A stretch of 64,000 nucleotides of DNA, from contig NZ_BTGQ01000001.1 in NCBI RefSeq assembly GCF_036985505.1, forward strand, positions 558,001 to 622,000. The letters are read 5' to 3'. The notes under the pieces are model-generated. The model worked only from the letters and a program-made list of their open reading frames with translations, made no database searches and had not been told where the DNA came from. A program made the position numbers and the translations under genes. Within the stretch, counting starts at the first letter, position 1, and each line of letters starts with the position of its first letter. This document shows positions 35,303 to 43,056 of the stretch, piece by piece. Origin of the DNA: Croceitalea sp947503285. GTDB lineage: Bacteria; Bacteroidota; Bacteroidia; Flavobacteriales; Flavobacteriaceae.

Positions 35303-35740
35303 ATGAGCACAGTTTGGGAATCGATTCAAACGAAATTGAATGTCGATAAAAAACTATTGTTGACCTATTGTCTGGTCTACTTTATTTGGGGCATGGTGAT
35401 GGACTGGTTTGGGGCGCAGGTTGAAATTGCGCGGTTTACCTATTGGTGGCAGGTCATTACCTGTTATATTCTATACATGGTGCCGATTTCCCTATTATTA
35501 AGGGGCTTGCCATTTCATGCACAATATGCCTATGGCTTAATCGCTATGGGACTATTGGAATTTGGGGGATATGCTTTTGAGACCTCTTATGCCTATCCGA
35601 ACAATATTCTAGATCGATTCTTTAACGTACGTAACTTTAGCCTGGGAATGGCCTTGTTCTTTGCGCTTTACTTTCCCTTGGGAAATTGGGGAGTGGGAAA
35701 GATTCATAATTTTCTGTTCAATACCAAGCCACGTGAATAG
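35303..35740 (+). CDS. Small polytopic membrane protein ending the PKS cluster
   Basis: A 145-residue protein with about four hydrophobic helices (LLLTYCLVYFIWGMVMDWF, WWQVITCYILYMVPISLLL, YGLIAMGLLEFGGYAF, SLGMALFFALYFPLGNWG). I do not recognise its family. It lies 57 bp downstream of the ACP on the same strand, and the next gene is 85 bp further on, so it is probably the last gene of the cluster and could help place or move the lipid product in the membrane. That role is inferred from position only. Confidence 0.65.
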   Translation: MSTVWESIQTKLNVDKKLLLTYCLVYFIWGMVMDWFGAQVEIARFTYWWQVITCYILYMVPISLLLRGLPFHAQYAYGLIAMGLLEFGGYAFETSYAYPNNILDRFFNVRNFSLGMALFFALYFPLGNWGVGKIHNFLFNTKPRE

Positions 35741-35825
35741 GTTGGGTAATTGCGTCAAACTTTTGACGGAAAAGGCACCTGTTTAAGGGGTACATTCCAT
35801 AATTTTTAGCTAAAGTTTAGAAATT

Positions 35826-36197
35826 ATGGGAAATACAAAATTAGTGTGGATCATACTTTTGGTTTTTATGGGAAGGATTTCGGCCCAGGACCCCTATTTA
35901 CAAGGTGATCCTAGTCCAAAAGTAGAGGCTGAGGCAAAAGAACTCCTACAACAATACCAACCCAATTTGGTCATGGACAGTAACCAAGTACTGCTTTTTG
36001 AAAAAACACTTATAGAGTATTTAATGCGTCGGGAAAAAATCTACGTATTGGATGCTCCCGAAAAGCAGAAGAGATATCTGTTAAAGAAACTAGATAGGTA
36101 CGAGAATGGTGAAATGTCGAATATTCTCACCAGGCCCCAATTACGTTACTATTTCAAAATCAAGCGTCAATTACAGCCAGCCGGAGCTTTGCTTTAA
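35826..36197 (+). CDS. Small secreted hypothetical protein
   Basis: A 123-residue protein with a signal peptide (MGNTKLVWIILLVFMGRISA). The mature 100 residues are charged and probably helical (AEAKELLQQYQPNLVMDSNQ, LIEYLMRREKIYVLDAPEKQ). I do not recognise the family. Its stop overlaps the stop region of the convergent YceI gene by 4 bases. It could be periplasmic; nothing links it to the upstream cluster. Confidence 0.65.
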   Translation: MGNTKLVWIILLVFMGRISAQDPYLQGDPSPKVEAEAKELLQQYQPNLVMDSNQVLLFEKTLIEYLMRREKIYVLDAPEKQKRYLLKKLDRYENGEMSNILTRPQLRYYFKIKRQLQPAGALL

Positions 36198-36703
36198 TCC
36201 AATTCAAAATCAAAATAAATCTTGACCAGGTTGTCTTCACGCTTCTTTTTGATACGGATATCGAAGTCAGAGGTATACAATTGACCTTCACCCTTGAGCG
36301 AATCGGATGATTTTTTAAAAAGAATCGACCATGGCTTTGTAATTCCCTTTATCGTCAAATTCCCCTTGACCATATATTCGTTTTCCATTTTAGTGATGGA
36401 CGTACTTTCAAAATAAAGCCTAGGATGGTCATCTTCATCAAAATACTTCCCATTTTTAAGCGACCAATTACGCAAACCGTTGTTGGTATCCAATGTTTTA
36501 ACGGCTACGGAGCCTTTGAGCACACTATTCTCGAGGTTTTGAAAGTCTATACTTGATTCCGATTGAAAACCTGCAATTTGCCCCTTTACTTTTTTGGCAA
36601 CGAATTCAAAGGTAATCGCCGCGTTGCTGATTTGATTTTGTTGTGCAAATATCAAATAGGAAACACTGAAAAGAAGCAGACTAAGTAATGGTTTTTTGAT
36701 CAT
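36194..36703 (-). CDS. YceI-family protein
   Basis: A 169-residue exported protein with signal MIKKPLLSLLLFSVSYLIFA and the YceI lipocalin-like fold: ITFEFVAKKVKGQIAGFQSE, GSVAVKTLDTNNGLRN, KYFDEDDHPRLYFESTS and VKGNLTIKGITKPWSI. The family binds polyisoprenoids or other amphiphiles in the periplasm; the ligand here is unknown. It converges on and slightly overlaps the 123-residue gene. Confidence 0.92.
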   Translation of the reverse strand: MIKKPLLSLLLFSVSYLIFAQQNQISNAAITFEFVAKKVKGQIAGFQSESSIDFQNLENSVLKGSVAVKTLDTNNGLRNWSLKNGKYFDEDDHPRLYFESTSITKMENEYMVKGNLTIKGITKPWSILFKKSSDSLKGEGQLYTSDFDIRIKKKREDNLVKIYFDFELD

Positions 36704-37156
36704 GGACAGGCCTTTAACGTACCAAATTTAAGTCGAAAAATCCATACAAAGCTTACGAGGACGGACCGATATCCCTTTTACTTTCTAATGTTACAAATCT
36801 TTGTTGGCGCCAGGGGAGTGGTGCTTTCCTGTTTTAGGCCACGCATTGCGATAAAGGATGGGAATATTTTATTTTGTTTAACGTTCTGTTCATTTTTAAC
36901 TTCCGATTAAGACGTTATTCCACACCGTAACCTATAAAATTGAGGGGATAAGAGGTAAATCCCGGATAAGAACGATACATTTTAAAAATTGAATTTAAAT
37001 TGCTAATTATCAATATCTTATTGATTACTTAACATAATGGTAACCACTGTTAAAATCCGAAAATAAGATATTAGTCATACCATAATTTATGGGATTTTCC
37101 GTAACTTAAACAAAGAAACCACGACCAAAAGCACACTAAGGCTAAAACAGCATTCG
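36704..37156. other. Intergenic region, 453 bp, AT-rich
   Basis: This is the divergent gap between YceI and the 108-residue gene. It is AT-rich towards its right side. The only structure I see is the short palindrome CCATAATTTATGG at about 37080-37092, roughly 65 bp upstream of the 108-residue gene. No credible reading frame or RNA gene is visible. Confidence 0.5.
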
Positions 37157-37483
37157 ATGACGGTAACATCAGACATAAAGGATTTAGATCAATTGGTCGT
37201 TCGTCTAGAACGTAACCACAAATGTGTTTTAAGATTGTCGAAAAAAATGAATTCCTATATCTATGAACCTCGAAATTATGAATGCTTTATTCGACTGAGG
37301 GATCTCAGGGTAAGTCTGAAGGAGTTGGCTAAGGACCATATGCAACTATTTAACGAGTTGCAGCATGAGGATTATGATTTTAAGGAGGCTGTTAAAAATG
37401 TTGAGGGTCTTTTAAAACGTTTTAAGAAATTTGACCGTGATTTAGCCCAGTACGTATTGGATACAAGGGGGGATTGTCAATAA
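37157..37483 (+). CDS. Small helical cytoplasmic protein, unknown
   Basis: A 108-residue protein that I do not recognise. It is charged, apparently all-helical, without signal or membrane segment, with heptad-like stretches (LDQLVVRLERNHKCVLRLSK, VKNVEGLLKRFKKFDRDL). It is the last ordinary gene before the AT-rich accessory island. A regulator or stress-linked helical bundle is possible but unsupported. Confidence 0.55.
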   Translation: MTVTSDIKDLDQLVVRLERNHKCVLRLSKKMNSYIYEPRNYECFIRLRDLRVSLKELAKDHMQLFNELQHEDYDFKEAVKNVEGLLKRFKKFDRDLAQYVLDTRGDCQ

Positions 37484-37580
37484 TTGCGGGTTTGTGTAGT
37501 GGGTAGTACCGAGGTTCATGACATATCTTGATATTTTCTATTTTACATAATATAAATTATAGTACAGATTGGTCTATTGT

Positions 37581-37674
37581 GTAAAACGGCGCATGCTTGC
37601 ATTTTACATAATTGCAGATATGACCTTCGCGTCAGCGAATCATATCGTCAGCCATTATGTAAAAGCCGTTTTAC
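37581..37674. repeat. attC-like imperfect palindrome, left copy
   Basis: Outer arms GTAAAACGGC (37581-37590) and GCCGTTTTAC (37665-37674) are perfect complements; inner arms TTTTACATAAT (37602-37612) and ATTATGTAAAA (37654-37664) are also perfect. Inside them GATATGA...TTCG pairs with CGAATCATATC with a small bulge. Eleven unpaired bases sit on one side only, between the arms. A long folded stem with asymmetric unpaired bases is the layout of integron attC sites. The exact GTTRRRY core consensus is not met, and no integrase is visible. Confidence 0.5.
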
Positions 37675-37880
37675 TGGAATGTCACTTAACGGCTGTAAGT
37701 CATAATTCTATTATATAAAATATCCCTCACGTTTGTAGCTTTTAAGGGAATTACCAACAGGGTCATCAACCTGTTTAATTTACGTAGCTTCAATATTTCT
37801 ACACGGAAAAAAAATTTTAGAAAATTTCAAATTCTCAGAGAACCCCAGCTAGAAACCTTTCGGCTGTATCTATAATTAGC

Positions 37881-37896
37881 CGTTATGTAAAATTGC
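37881..37896. repeat. 16-bp direct repeat shared with 41569-41584
   Basis: CGTTATGTAAAATTGC is present identically here and at 41569-41584, 3.7 kb apart, in the same orientation. At the right copy it forms the arm of an attC-like palindrome; here only this arm is obvious. The two copies bracket the small nuclease-like gene and the NACHT-like gene, as repeats flanking a mobile cassette would. Confidence 0.6.
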
Positions 37897-38086
37897 CGCT
37901 CGGCCAACAGCTTATTGCTTTCATAAAATCAAAATGCTCAGGCATTTTATTTTATACGCAATTCCCAGCCACTTGGCCAGCGCCAAAAAAAAAGCAAAAC
38001 CTTTTAGATTTTTTGAAATATGAGATTTATGAGAAACTGCCTGCCAGTAAATTTTTCACAAACATGTCGTCAGCCTGCCGCAACAG

Positions 38087-38116
38087 CTCAGAAATTTCGA
38101 AAATGAAATTTCTGAG
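38087..38116. repeat. Perfect 12-bp stem-loop downstream of the nuclease-like gene
   Basis: CTCAGAAATTTC (38087-38098) and GAAATTTCTGAG (38105-38116) are perfect complements with a 6-base loop. It lies 84 bp beyond the stop of the minus-strand 145-residue gene. There is no T-run on that strand, so it is either a protective or processing hairpin or a recombination structure. Confidence 0.5.
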
Positions 38117-38199
38117 CACTTGCTACCTCTTCGCGTTCTTAGAAACCTCTTTTTAATTTCTATTTGACATAATGTAGAGATATACCTGATTCTAGAATC

Positions 38200-38634
38200 T
38201 TATTTGAAATTCTCTATTTGATTATAGCTAATATACTCGCCTAACTTCTCCATACCTTTTGTAAAGACCTTTATTTCCCAATTTGACAAATATGTGTGCA
38301 TACCGACATTATTCTCGAAAAAGACGAAATTATAAGGTTTCGCTAAGGTTTCAGAAGGAATTAGGAATATCAAAGGCTCTTTATCTGGTATAAAACCTAT
38401 CAACGCTACCCAAAGGTTTTCTCTAGGTTCACCCAACTTTTCTTTAGGTACTTTTGAACTCTGTTGCGCAATCAAGTCCATTGGTTGCAAAAAGACTTCT
38501 GATTGCTTTCCGTTTTTACTTTTTACAATAAAATCGACTCCTTCCTTATCATTTTCCTTTTCGTAGATTTCAAGGCCTTCTTTGGTCAACTCAGCCCTTA
38601 ATGCGCTTTCTGCCTTCTTGCGAAATTCTTCCAT
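38200..38634 (-). CDS. Small PD-(D/E)xK nuclease-like protein
   Basis: Start set at 38634 (MEEFRKKAESALRAELTKEG); the frame is open to 38688 but the extra residues are a poor hydrophobic run. The 144-residue product has an alpha/beta pattern in which KEGVDFIVKSKNGKQSEVFL resembles the Asp strand and the following catalytic strand of restriction-endonuclease-like folds, though the lysine expected after Glu is not clear. I cannot name a family. It lies about 240 bp after the NACHT-like gene on the same strand, in an AT-rich accessory island, which fits a cassette or defence-associated gene. Confidence 0.6.
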   Translation of the reverse strand: MEEFRKKAESALRAELTKEGLEIYEKENDKEGVDFIVKSKNGKQSEVFLQPMDLIAQQSSKVPKEKLGEPRENLWVALIGFIPDKEPLIFLIPSETLAKPYNFVFFENNVGMHTYLSNWEIKVFTKGMEKLGEYISYNQIENFK

Positions 38635-38726
38635 TCGATAGAGTTTCTTTACTTTTTTTCTTGATAAAAAAAGTAACAAAAAAATCAAGGCTAACAGATA
38701 ATTTTGGAAACAATGTACGAGTCGGT

Positions 38727-38790
38727 CGCTAAATTTTAGGATCCATTCTGACTATTAAGACCGTTTTAAGTTAAAAGAACCAATTTAGCG
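38727..38790. repeat. Inverted repeat between the NACHT-like and nuclease-like genes
   Basis: CGCTAAAT (38727-38734) is the exact complement of ATTTAGCG (38783-38790), extended by a partly matching GGTC/GGTC pair outside. It lies in the gap of about 240 bp between the two genes and may mark another cassette boundary, a promoter element for the small gene, or nothing. Confidence 0.3.
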
Positions 38791-38877
38791 GTCAACAATT
38801 ATTGTAACCGGCCCCCTAAAATTCTTAACGCTCCTCTCCCCTATTGTTTTGCCAAAATTCTCTTATGCCTAAACTAC

Positions 38878-41304
38878 CTATTCTTTTTCATCTTCACTTA
38901 CATCATCTAAGAGAATAGTTGTACTAGCACTTCTCAATCTACTTTGTATTAAAAAACGATTTTTATTAACTTTTCTTTTTATTCTTTGATATGATTTCAA
39001 ATCCTTTTTCTTAAATCTTAAGAAATTCAAATCAACGTACAACATGCGCTCCCAAATAATATCTTTCTCCTCGTCTTTAAGGAATATTTCTAAAGCTCCT
39101 GTATCATTTGTTTTAAAACTGTAAAAATGTGCTATGCAATACCTAGTTGCTTCTGAAAGGCTATTCTCACTAGTTAACAACTCCTCAAAGTATTTAAAAC
39201 ATTCTTTGTTTGAAATGTGTTTAGACGAGAATAGTTTTTCGAAAAATGCTCTAAAGCTTAAAATAACGTCGATAGAAGCAGAAGCGGCAGCGATCGTTTT
39301 TCCTTGCTTTCCTTCCTTAAGGAATAAAATGCAAAACTTATCAAACTCATAAACCATTCTTTTAATTATTTCTAACCTACTTTTTATAGAAATTGAATGG
39401 TTGGCCTGAAGGCATTTGGACAATAACTGTAAAAAGACGTAACAATCTTTTAGTTCTGTCGGAATAACTTTCTTACTTGAATCCAATAGGAAAATATCCC
39501 TTTTTGGATTTTTACCGCAATAAAAAACAATAACATTTTCCCACCACTCATCAAAAAAATTGTCTTTTAATTTGGCTTCACTACTTTCATCAATGTGTAT
39601 ACTAACGAAATATTCTTGAAAAAGATGATTGAAAAAATAAAACTCATCATTCTGCTCGTCGTAGTTAAAAACACCTTTCTTAAGTTTTAAGTGAGAAACA
39701 AATGTTTCGACATCGTCTAATTCCTCATAGTTATATTCTATCCTTAATTGTTTTAATTTGGAAATTAGTTCGTCAGCCGATATTTCATTTATTCCAGCTC
39801 TATGCATCTCAAATGCAATGAATGCTAAAATAATTTTTGTTTGTTCATATTTATACTGCTGTGAAATTCCCTTATTAGTGTCCCATCTGTCCAAATAAGT
39901 ATCAACAAACTTATTATAAAGCTCTGTGACATTAGCAGGTAACTCTTCCAAGTCGATTAGTCCATCCCTGTAGAGAATTGCCATTAAAGTAAGTGCTAAA
40001 GGCGTTCTGAGAATAGAAGAATCCAGCATGGAGTCCTTAATGGCATTTGTAAAAGCAACAGATTTAACCTTGTTATCGGGTATAATCTTATTTACTAGTT
40101 TTAACGCCTGTCCTAAGTTGAAAGGTAATAGCTCAGTTTTTTCAAAATCGCCTAGAATTTTGTTAATATCCAGTGTTTCTGTCGTCTTGGTGGCGATTAC
40201 TACTTGAGTAAATTTATTTTTTTCATCTTTTGTGTAATCATCAAGAGTCTTAAAAATATTGAGCTTTACTTCTTCGTTTGAAACATCATCAATAGAATCA
40301 AATAATAAAATTGAACCTTCGAAATCTTCCGATTTAAATAATTCACCCTCGGTGTATTCTGAAAATTGCTTTTTAATAAGCTCGTTAACGTCGAACTTAC
40401 CATTACCATATTTTTTAACTATATCAGGGGCTTCAAAGAAAAAAACTGCTAAGTTTCTCTTGTCGTATTTTAAAGCTTTTATACCTAATCTTTTTAAAAG
40501 TAAAGTTTTACCGGACGTCGCGATGCCATGAACTATGAAGTTTTTCTTTGAATTAAGAATTTCTAATGCACCATCAAACTCTTCTGAGCTTTTTATGTTA
40601 CTCTTTTTTGGTTCATCCCCATTAAATTGGACATATTCATCTATTTTCTTGAGATGTCTGGAATATGTGGTTTGAACATTTACAAAAATATCATCGATTT
40701 CATGAATCTTTAAATCAAACAATTGATTGGTTCTGGAAATGTCTGATAATTTTTGAATTTGCATTGCGGCAAAAACATTTATAACTGGTTCAATATTATC
40801 TAGAAATAATTCTTTAATGTGAGTGTCAATTTCATTTCCTAGTCTTTGATAGTCCCAAATAATGATATTCGACATTTTTTGATGGTCGTACGTATTCGAC
40901 AGAACTTCTTTTGCGTTGTCTGTAACCGAGCCATTTATAACTATAAAAATCCTAGAAATAGGCATTTTTTTGCCTTGACTATTAAGAAATGGCACATTGA
41001 AAGCGAGTTCAATTTGTTGAGCTATTTCTCCTCCGTTCACAAAGTCGTTTTGTCTAGCATTTTTGTTCTTAACAATTACACCATACCAAAAAGTCTCATC
41101 AAAAGCTGCATCATAAAAAGTAAAAACAAGGTCTTTACCATACTCTTTACTACCATGAGTAATTTCAACGTTTTTAAATCCTTTAGCCCTAAATAATTGC
41201 TTTAGGTCTTCGAACAACTCTGGCTCGTGACAATTTTTATTGATATGAACTAATTTGTCTTTTACCGAAGCAAATTTTCTATTTCTAGTTGTTCCCTTTG
41301 CCAT
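38878..41304 (-). CDS. NLR-like NACHT/STAND ATPase with N-terminal restriction-nuclease-like domain
   Basis: An 808-residue protein. Residues of about 25-170 look like a Mrr-type PD-(D/E)xK domain: ELFEDLKQLFRAKGFKNVEI, then KEYGKDLVF with Asp58 and YGVIVKNKN with Lys79; the usual Glu/Gln two residues before the Lys is Ile77, so activity is uncertain. Residues of about 240-420 form the NTPase: Walker A GIATSGKTLLL (260-270), Walker B SILLFDSIDD (331-340) and a sensor-like VVIATKTTE. A helical region (about 420-600) and an all-helical C-terminus follow. This is the plan of bacterial NACHT anti-phage proteins. The gene is AT-rich and bracketed by attC-like repeats. Anti-phage function is inferred. 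Confidence 0.8.
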   Translation of the reverse strand: MAKGTTRNRKFASVKDKLVHINKNCHEPELFEDLKQLFRAKGFKNVEITHGSKEYGKDLVFTFYDAAFDETFWYGVIVKNKNARQNDFVNGGEIAQQIELAFNVPFLNSQGKKMPISRIFIVINGSVTDNAKEVLSNTYDHQKMSNIIIWDYQRLGNEIDTHIKELFLDNIEPVINVFAAMQIQKLSDISRTNQLFDLKIHEIDDIFVNVQTTYSRHLKKIDEYVQFNGDEPKKSNIKSSEEFDGALEILNSKKNFIVHGIATSGKTLLLKRLGIKALKYDKRNLAVFFFEAPDIVKKYGNGKFDVNELIKKQFSEYTEGELFKSEDFEGSILLFDSIDDVSNEEVKLNIFKTLDDYTKDEKNKFTQVVIATKTTETLDINKILGDFEKTELLPFNLGQALKLVNKIIPDNKVKSVAFTNAIKDSMLDSSILRTPLALTLMAILYRDGLIDLEELPANVTELYNKFVDTYLDRWDTNKGISQQYKYEQTKIILAFIAFEMHRAGINEISADELISKLKQLRIEYNYEELDDVETFVSHLKLKKGVFNYDEQNDEFYFFNHLFQEYFVSIHIDESSEAKLKDNFFDEWWENVIVFYCGKNPKRDIFLLDSSKKVIPTELKDCYVFLQLLSKCLQANHSISIKSRLEIIKRMVYEFDKFCILFLKEGKQGKTIAAASASIDVILSFRAFFEKLFSSKHISNKECFKYFEELLTSENSLSEATRYCIAHFYSFKTNDTGALEIFLKDEEKDIIWERMLYVDLNFLRFKKKDLKSYQRIKRKVNKNRFLIQSRLRSASTTILLDDVSEDEKE

Positions 41305-41406
41305 TTTACGTATTAATTTCTTGAGTCTTCCAAATATAAATTATTATAGATGGATAGTGTAGTATAATTATTTTATTAAGTGTTTTGCCATTCCACACAC
41401 ATTACA

Positions 41407-41436
41407 CTCCCCTCGTACCTCGGGTCGCATAATAAG
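41407..41436. repeat. Diverged repeat, copy 1 (partner at 44330-44360)
   Basis: The run starting CTCCCCTC and ending GGTCGCATAATAAG reappears at 44330-44360 with a few changes (ending CGGCTCGCATAATAAG), and each copy is preceded by a CCACACAC word (41393-41400 and 44303-44309 region). The two copies bracket the ParDE and sigma/anti-sigma genes. Origin unknown. Confidence 0.5.
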
Positions 41437-41500
41437 TGTTCCATTACCTTTTGAGAAGAAACTTTTAGAAGAAAAATTTAGAGAAATTGAAGTCCCAAAT

Positions 41501-41523
41501 ACTTTGCTTTACCCAAGCAAAGT
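41501..41523. repeat. Perfect 9-bp stem-loop downstream of the toxin gene
   Basis: ACTTTGCTT (41501-41509) and AAGCAAAGT (41515-41523) are perfect complements around the loop TACCC. It abuts the attC-like palindrome. It could act as a transcript-end hairpin of the toxin-antitoxin operon, although no T-run follows on the minus strand. Confidence 0.45.
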
Positions 41524-41580
41524 TACATAACGCGGTACATTATAGAACAAAAATGTTCCAGAATCCGACGTTATGTAAAA
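41523..41580. repeat. attC-like imperfect palindrome, right copy
   Basis: TTACATAACG (41523-41532) and CGTTATGTAA (41569-41578) are perfect 10-bp inverted arms. Between them CGG...ATT...GAACA pairs imperfectly with TGTTCCAGAATCCG around an AAAA loop. The site begins 36 bp beyond the 3' end of the toxin gene, which is where an integron cassette's attC would be for the minus-strand ParDE operon. Arm core GTTATGT deviates from GTTRRRY at one base. Confidence 0.5.
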
Positions 41581-41615
41581 TTGCGATAAGTTATATACCT
41601 AATATCTGTCTATTT

Positions 41616-41915
41616 CTAACCTTTTCGGAGGTTCCAATCATAGTCCATGCGGTGACTTAAAACCCTAAGAATAAAAATTCCGCTCGAAGTTTGCAGATAG
41701 AATATCGTGTGCACTTTATAAGAGAATCTTTTTAAACCTTCAATAAATTCTGAGGCATCTCGGCCTAAATTCCCATTTTCAGCAAGTATTTCAAATGCTT
41801 CCTGCATATCATAAAAATACTTTTGTGCTTGAGTAAGTCCGAATTTGTATATGCCAAACTCGTACATTTCAGCCAAATCAATCTCAGCTTTACCGGATAA
41901 CTTATAAACGCCCAT
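41616..41915 (-). CDS. parE: RelE/ParE-family toxin
   Basis: Start set at 41915 (MGVYKLSGKAEIDLAEMYEF), giving 99 residues; upstream in-frame ATG at 41936 lies deeper inside the antitoxin gene. The ParE fold is clear: LSGKAEIDLAEMYEFGIYKF, a helical middle, RFSYKVHTIFYLQTSSGIFI and the C-terminal ILRVLSHRMDY. ParE toxins poison gyrase; other members cleave mRNA. The start overlaps the antitoxin stop by 14 bases, the usual coupling for a type II pair. Confidence 0.93.
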   Translation of the reverse strand: MGVYKLSGKAEIDLAEMYEFGIYKFGLTQAQKYFYDMQEAFEILAENGNLGRDASEFIEGLKRFSYKVHTIFYLQTSSGIFILRVLSHRMDYDWNLRKG

Positions 41916-42159
41916 CTTCACGCATGCGTGCTTCAACTTCTTTCATAATTTCCGGTAATGATTTGGAACTAACACCGCTTTCAAGCCCTTCAACTAGTTT
42001 CGTTTTAAGAGAAAGAAATTTAGATTTGTTGGCTTGATCTTGCCGCACAAGATTTCTTAAGTACTCACTGTCGTTTGTGAATTCTCCAGCTTCGATTTGA
42101 GCTTTTATCCATTTATCTTGCTGTTCAGTAAAGGTTACCGTTTTACGAACTGTTGCCAT
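41902..42159 (-). CDS. parD: ParD-family antitoxin
   Basis: Start set at 42159 (MATVRKTVTFTEQQDKWIKA), giving 85 residues. The N-terminal ribbon-helix-helix DNA-binding motif is KTVTFTEQQDKWIKAQIEAG with NDSEYLRNLVRQ, and the C-terminal helical tail (LVEGLESGVSSKSLPEIMKE) is the toxin-binding part. It should repress its own operon and neutralise the adjacent ParE-like toxin. Located in the AT-rich island next to attC-like repeats, as is common for cassette-borne stabilising modules. Confidence 0.93.
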   Translation of the reverse strand: MATVRKTVTFTEQQDKWIKAQIEAGEFTNDSEYLRNLVRQDQANKSKFLSLKTKLVEGLESGVSSKSLPEIMKEVEARMREDGRL

Positions 42160-42243
42160 AATAAACATGTTTAAATCGTCATACTATTGGTGCAATTTAA
42201 TGCAAATGTTTTGATATTTCAACAATATATGATACAAATTTCC

Positions 42244-43056
42244 TCACTCTTTTCTGGATTTCAATTCTTCTTTTGCAAAAGATTCGGTAACCAACTCAAA
42301 TTTGGTCTTTCCTAAAAACACCAATTCAGTTCTTAGGTAATAATTTTTCCTTGCTTCTAGATTTATTTTGATCTTCTTTCTTTTTATTTCAAACTCCGTT
42401 AATCCTGACTCAACCATAAAAACTTCATATTCCCCATTTGAAATAGTTCCGATTTTTTTACCATTGGCCTTCAAAGTAAAATAGTTTAATGCCCCAGCAA
42501 CTTTACCACGTCTATATACATGAACATAGGCTCTGGTTTCTGTAACCTTTTCAAAATTAACCTTATGTAATTTATTTTGATGGGATACTCTTGATAGTCC
42601 ATCTATTGTATTTGTATCAATTGGTTTTCGGTTTGATTTGTCTTTAGTATCAACTGTATCGTTTATTCCAATCCTTTGATCATTTTCGGCAGGTATCTCC
42701 TTTATTACGGATTTATTTTGAAGAGGATTTTTTTGATGGATTACCCCCTTGGTCTTTTTTATAGAATCCTTCTCTTTGTTAGCTATGGTGTCAATTACTA
42801 CTTTATTTATTTTGGCAGGAACTCCTAGTTCTTTTTCTTCTAGCGACTCATTTGGAGCGAAAAGAAAGAAGTAGATCATTCCTGTAAGCGTTAGTACAGA
42901 TGCGGAAACCAAAAGATACAATCCGCCGTTAGTGCCCTTCGGAATTTTCGTGCTTACCTTTTTCCATAGAAAATCTTCTTCAAATTCAATACCTATAAGA
43001 CTATCCAAACTATCAACTTTGGTCTTGATGAAGTTATCAAATTCGTTTTCTTTCAT
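42244..43056 (-). CDS. Membrane anti-sigma factor candidate with C-terminal DUF2846-like domain
   Basis: A 270-residue protein whose start overlaps the sigma-factor stop by 4 bases (ATGA). Residues 1-44 are cytosolic and acidic (sigma-binding position), about 46-67 form one transmembrane helix (LYLLVSASVLTLTGMIYFFL), a charged linker follows, and about 170-270 form a periplasmic domain (TRAYVHVYRRGKVAGALNYF, KANGKKIGTISNGEYEVFMV, RKNYYLRTELVFLGKTKFEL). That domain clearly resembles the whole mature part of the secreted protein at 43647-44036. Anti-sigma function is inferred from coupling and topology; the zinc-binding HxxxCxxC motif of ZAS anti-sigmas is absent. Confidence 0.78.
   Translation of the reverse strand: MKENEFDNFIKTKVDSLDSLIGIEFEEDFLWKKVSTKIPKGTNGGLYLLVSASVLTLTGMIYFFLFAPNESLEEKELGVPAKINKVVIDTIANKEKDSIKKTKGVIHQKNPLQNKSVIKEIPAENDQRIGINDTVDTKDKSNRKPIDTNTIDGLSRVSHQNKLHKVNFEKVTETRAYVHVYRRGKVAGALNYFTLKANGKKIGTISNGEYEVFMVESGLTEFEIKRKKIKINLEARKNYYLRTELVFLGKTKFELVTESFAKEELKSRKE

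Larger units (their letters stand above)
37484..38199. other. Gene-free, hairpin-rich region at the left side of the accessory island
   Basis: About 715 bp without a convincing gene. TTTTACATAAT occurs at 37541-37551 and 37602-37612, ATTATGTAAAA at 37654-37664, CGTTATGTAAAATTGC at 37881-37896 and TTTGACATAAT near 38163. Short perfect hairpins with TCAG or similar loops are also present, for example AAAATGC-TCAG-GCATTTT at 37931-37948. AACGGCT (37688-37694) and AGCCGTT (37878-37884) bracket about 200 bp as inverted repeats. The region looks like accumulated recombination-site or cassette-end sequence. Confidence 0.55.

Noticed and set aside
29591..35740. Flexirubin / aryl-polyene (dar-type) cluster
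   Set aside because: No DarA/DarB pair, aromatic ammonia-lyase or glycosyl/acyltransferase set; the key enzyme is a type III PKS.
37157..37483. Assigning the 108-residue gene to the accessory island
   Set aside because: Its composition resembles the left-hand genes and it lies before the first TTACATAA element.
37893..38156. 87-codon plus-strand frame
   Set aside because: Begins with TTG inside the 16-bp repeat and spans perfect hairpins, so it is more likely a chance frame.
37484..42200. Genuine integron
   Set aside because: No integrase is visible and the core sites do not meet GTTRRRY; only attC-like structure is claimed.
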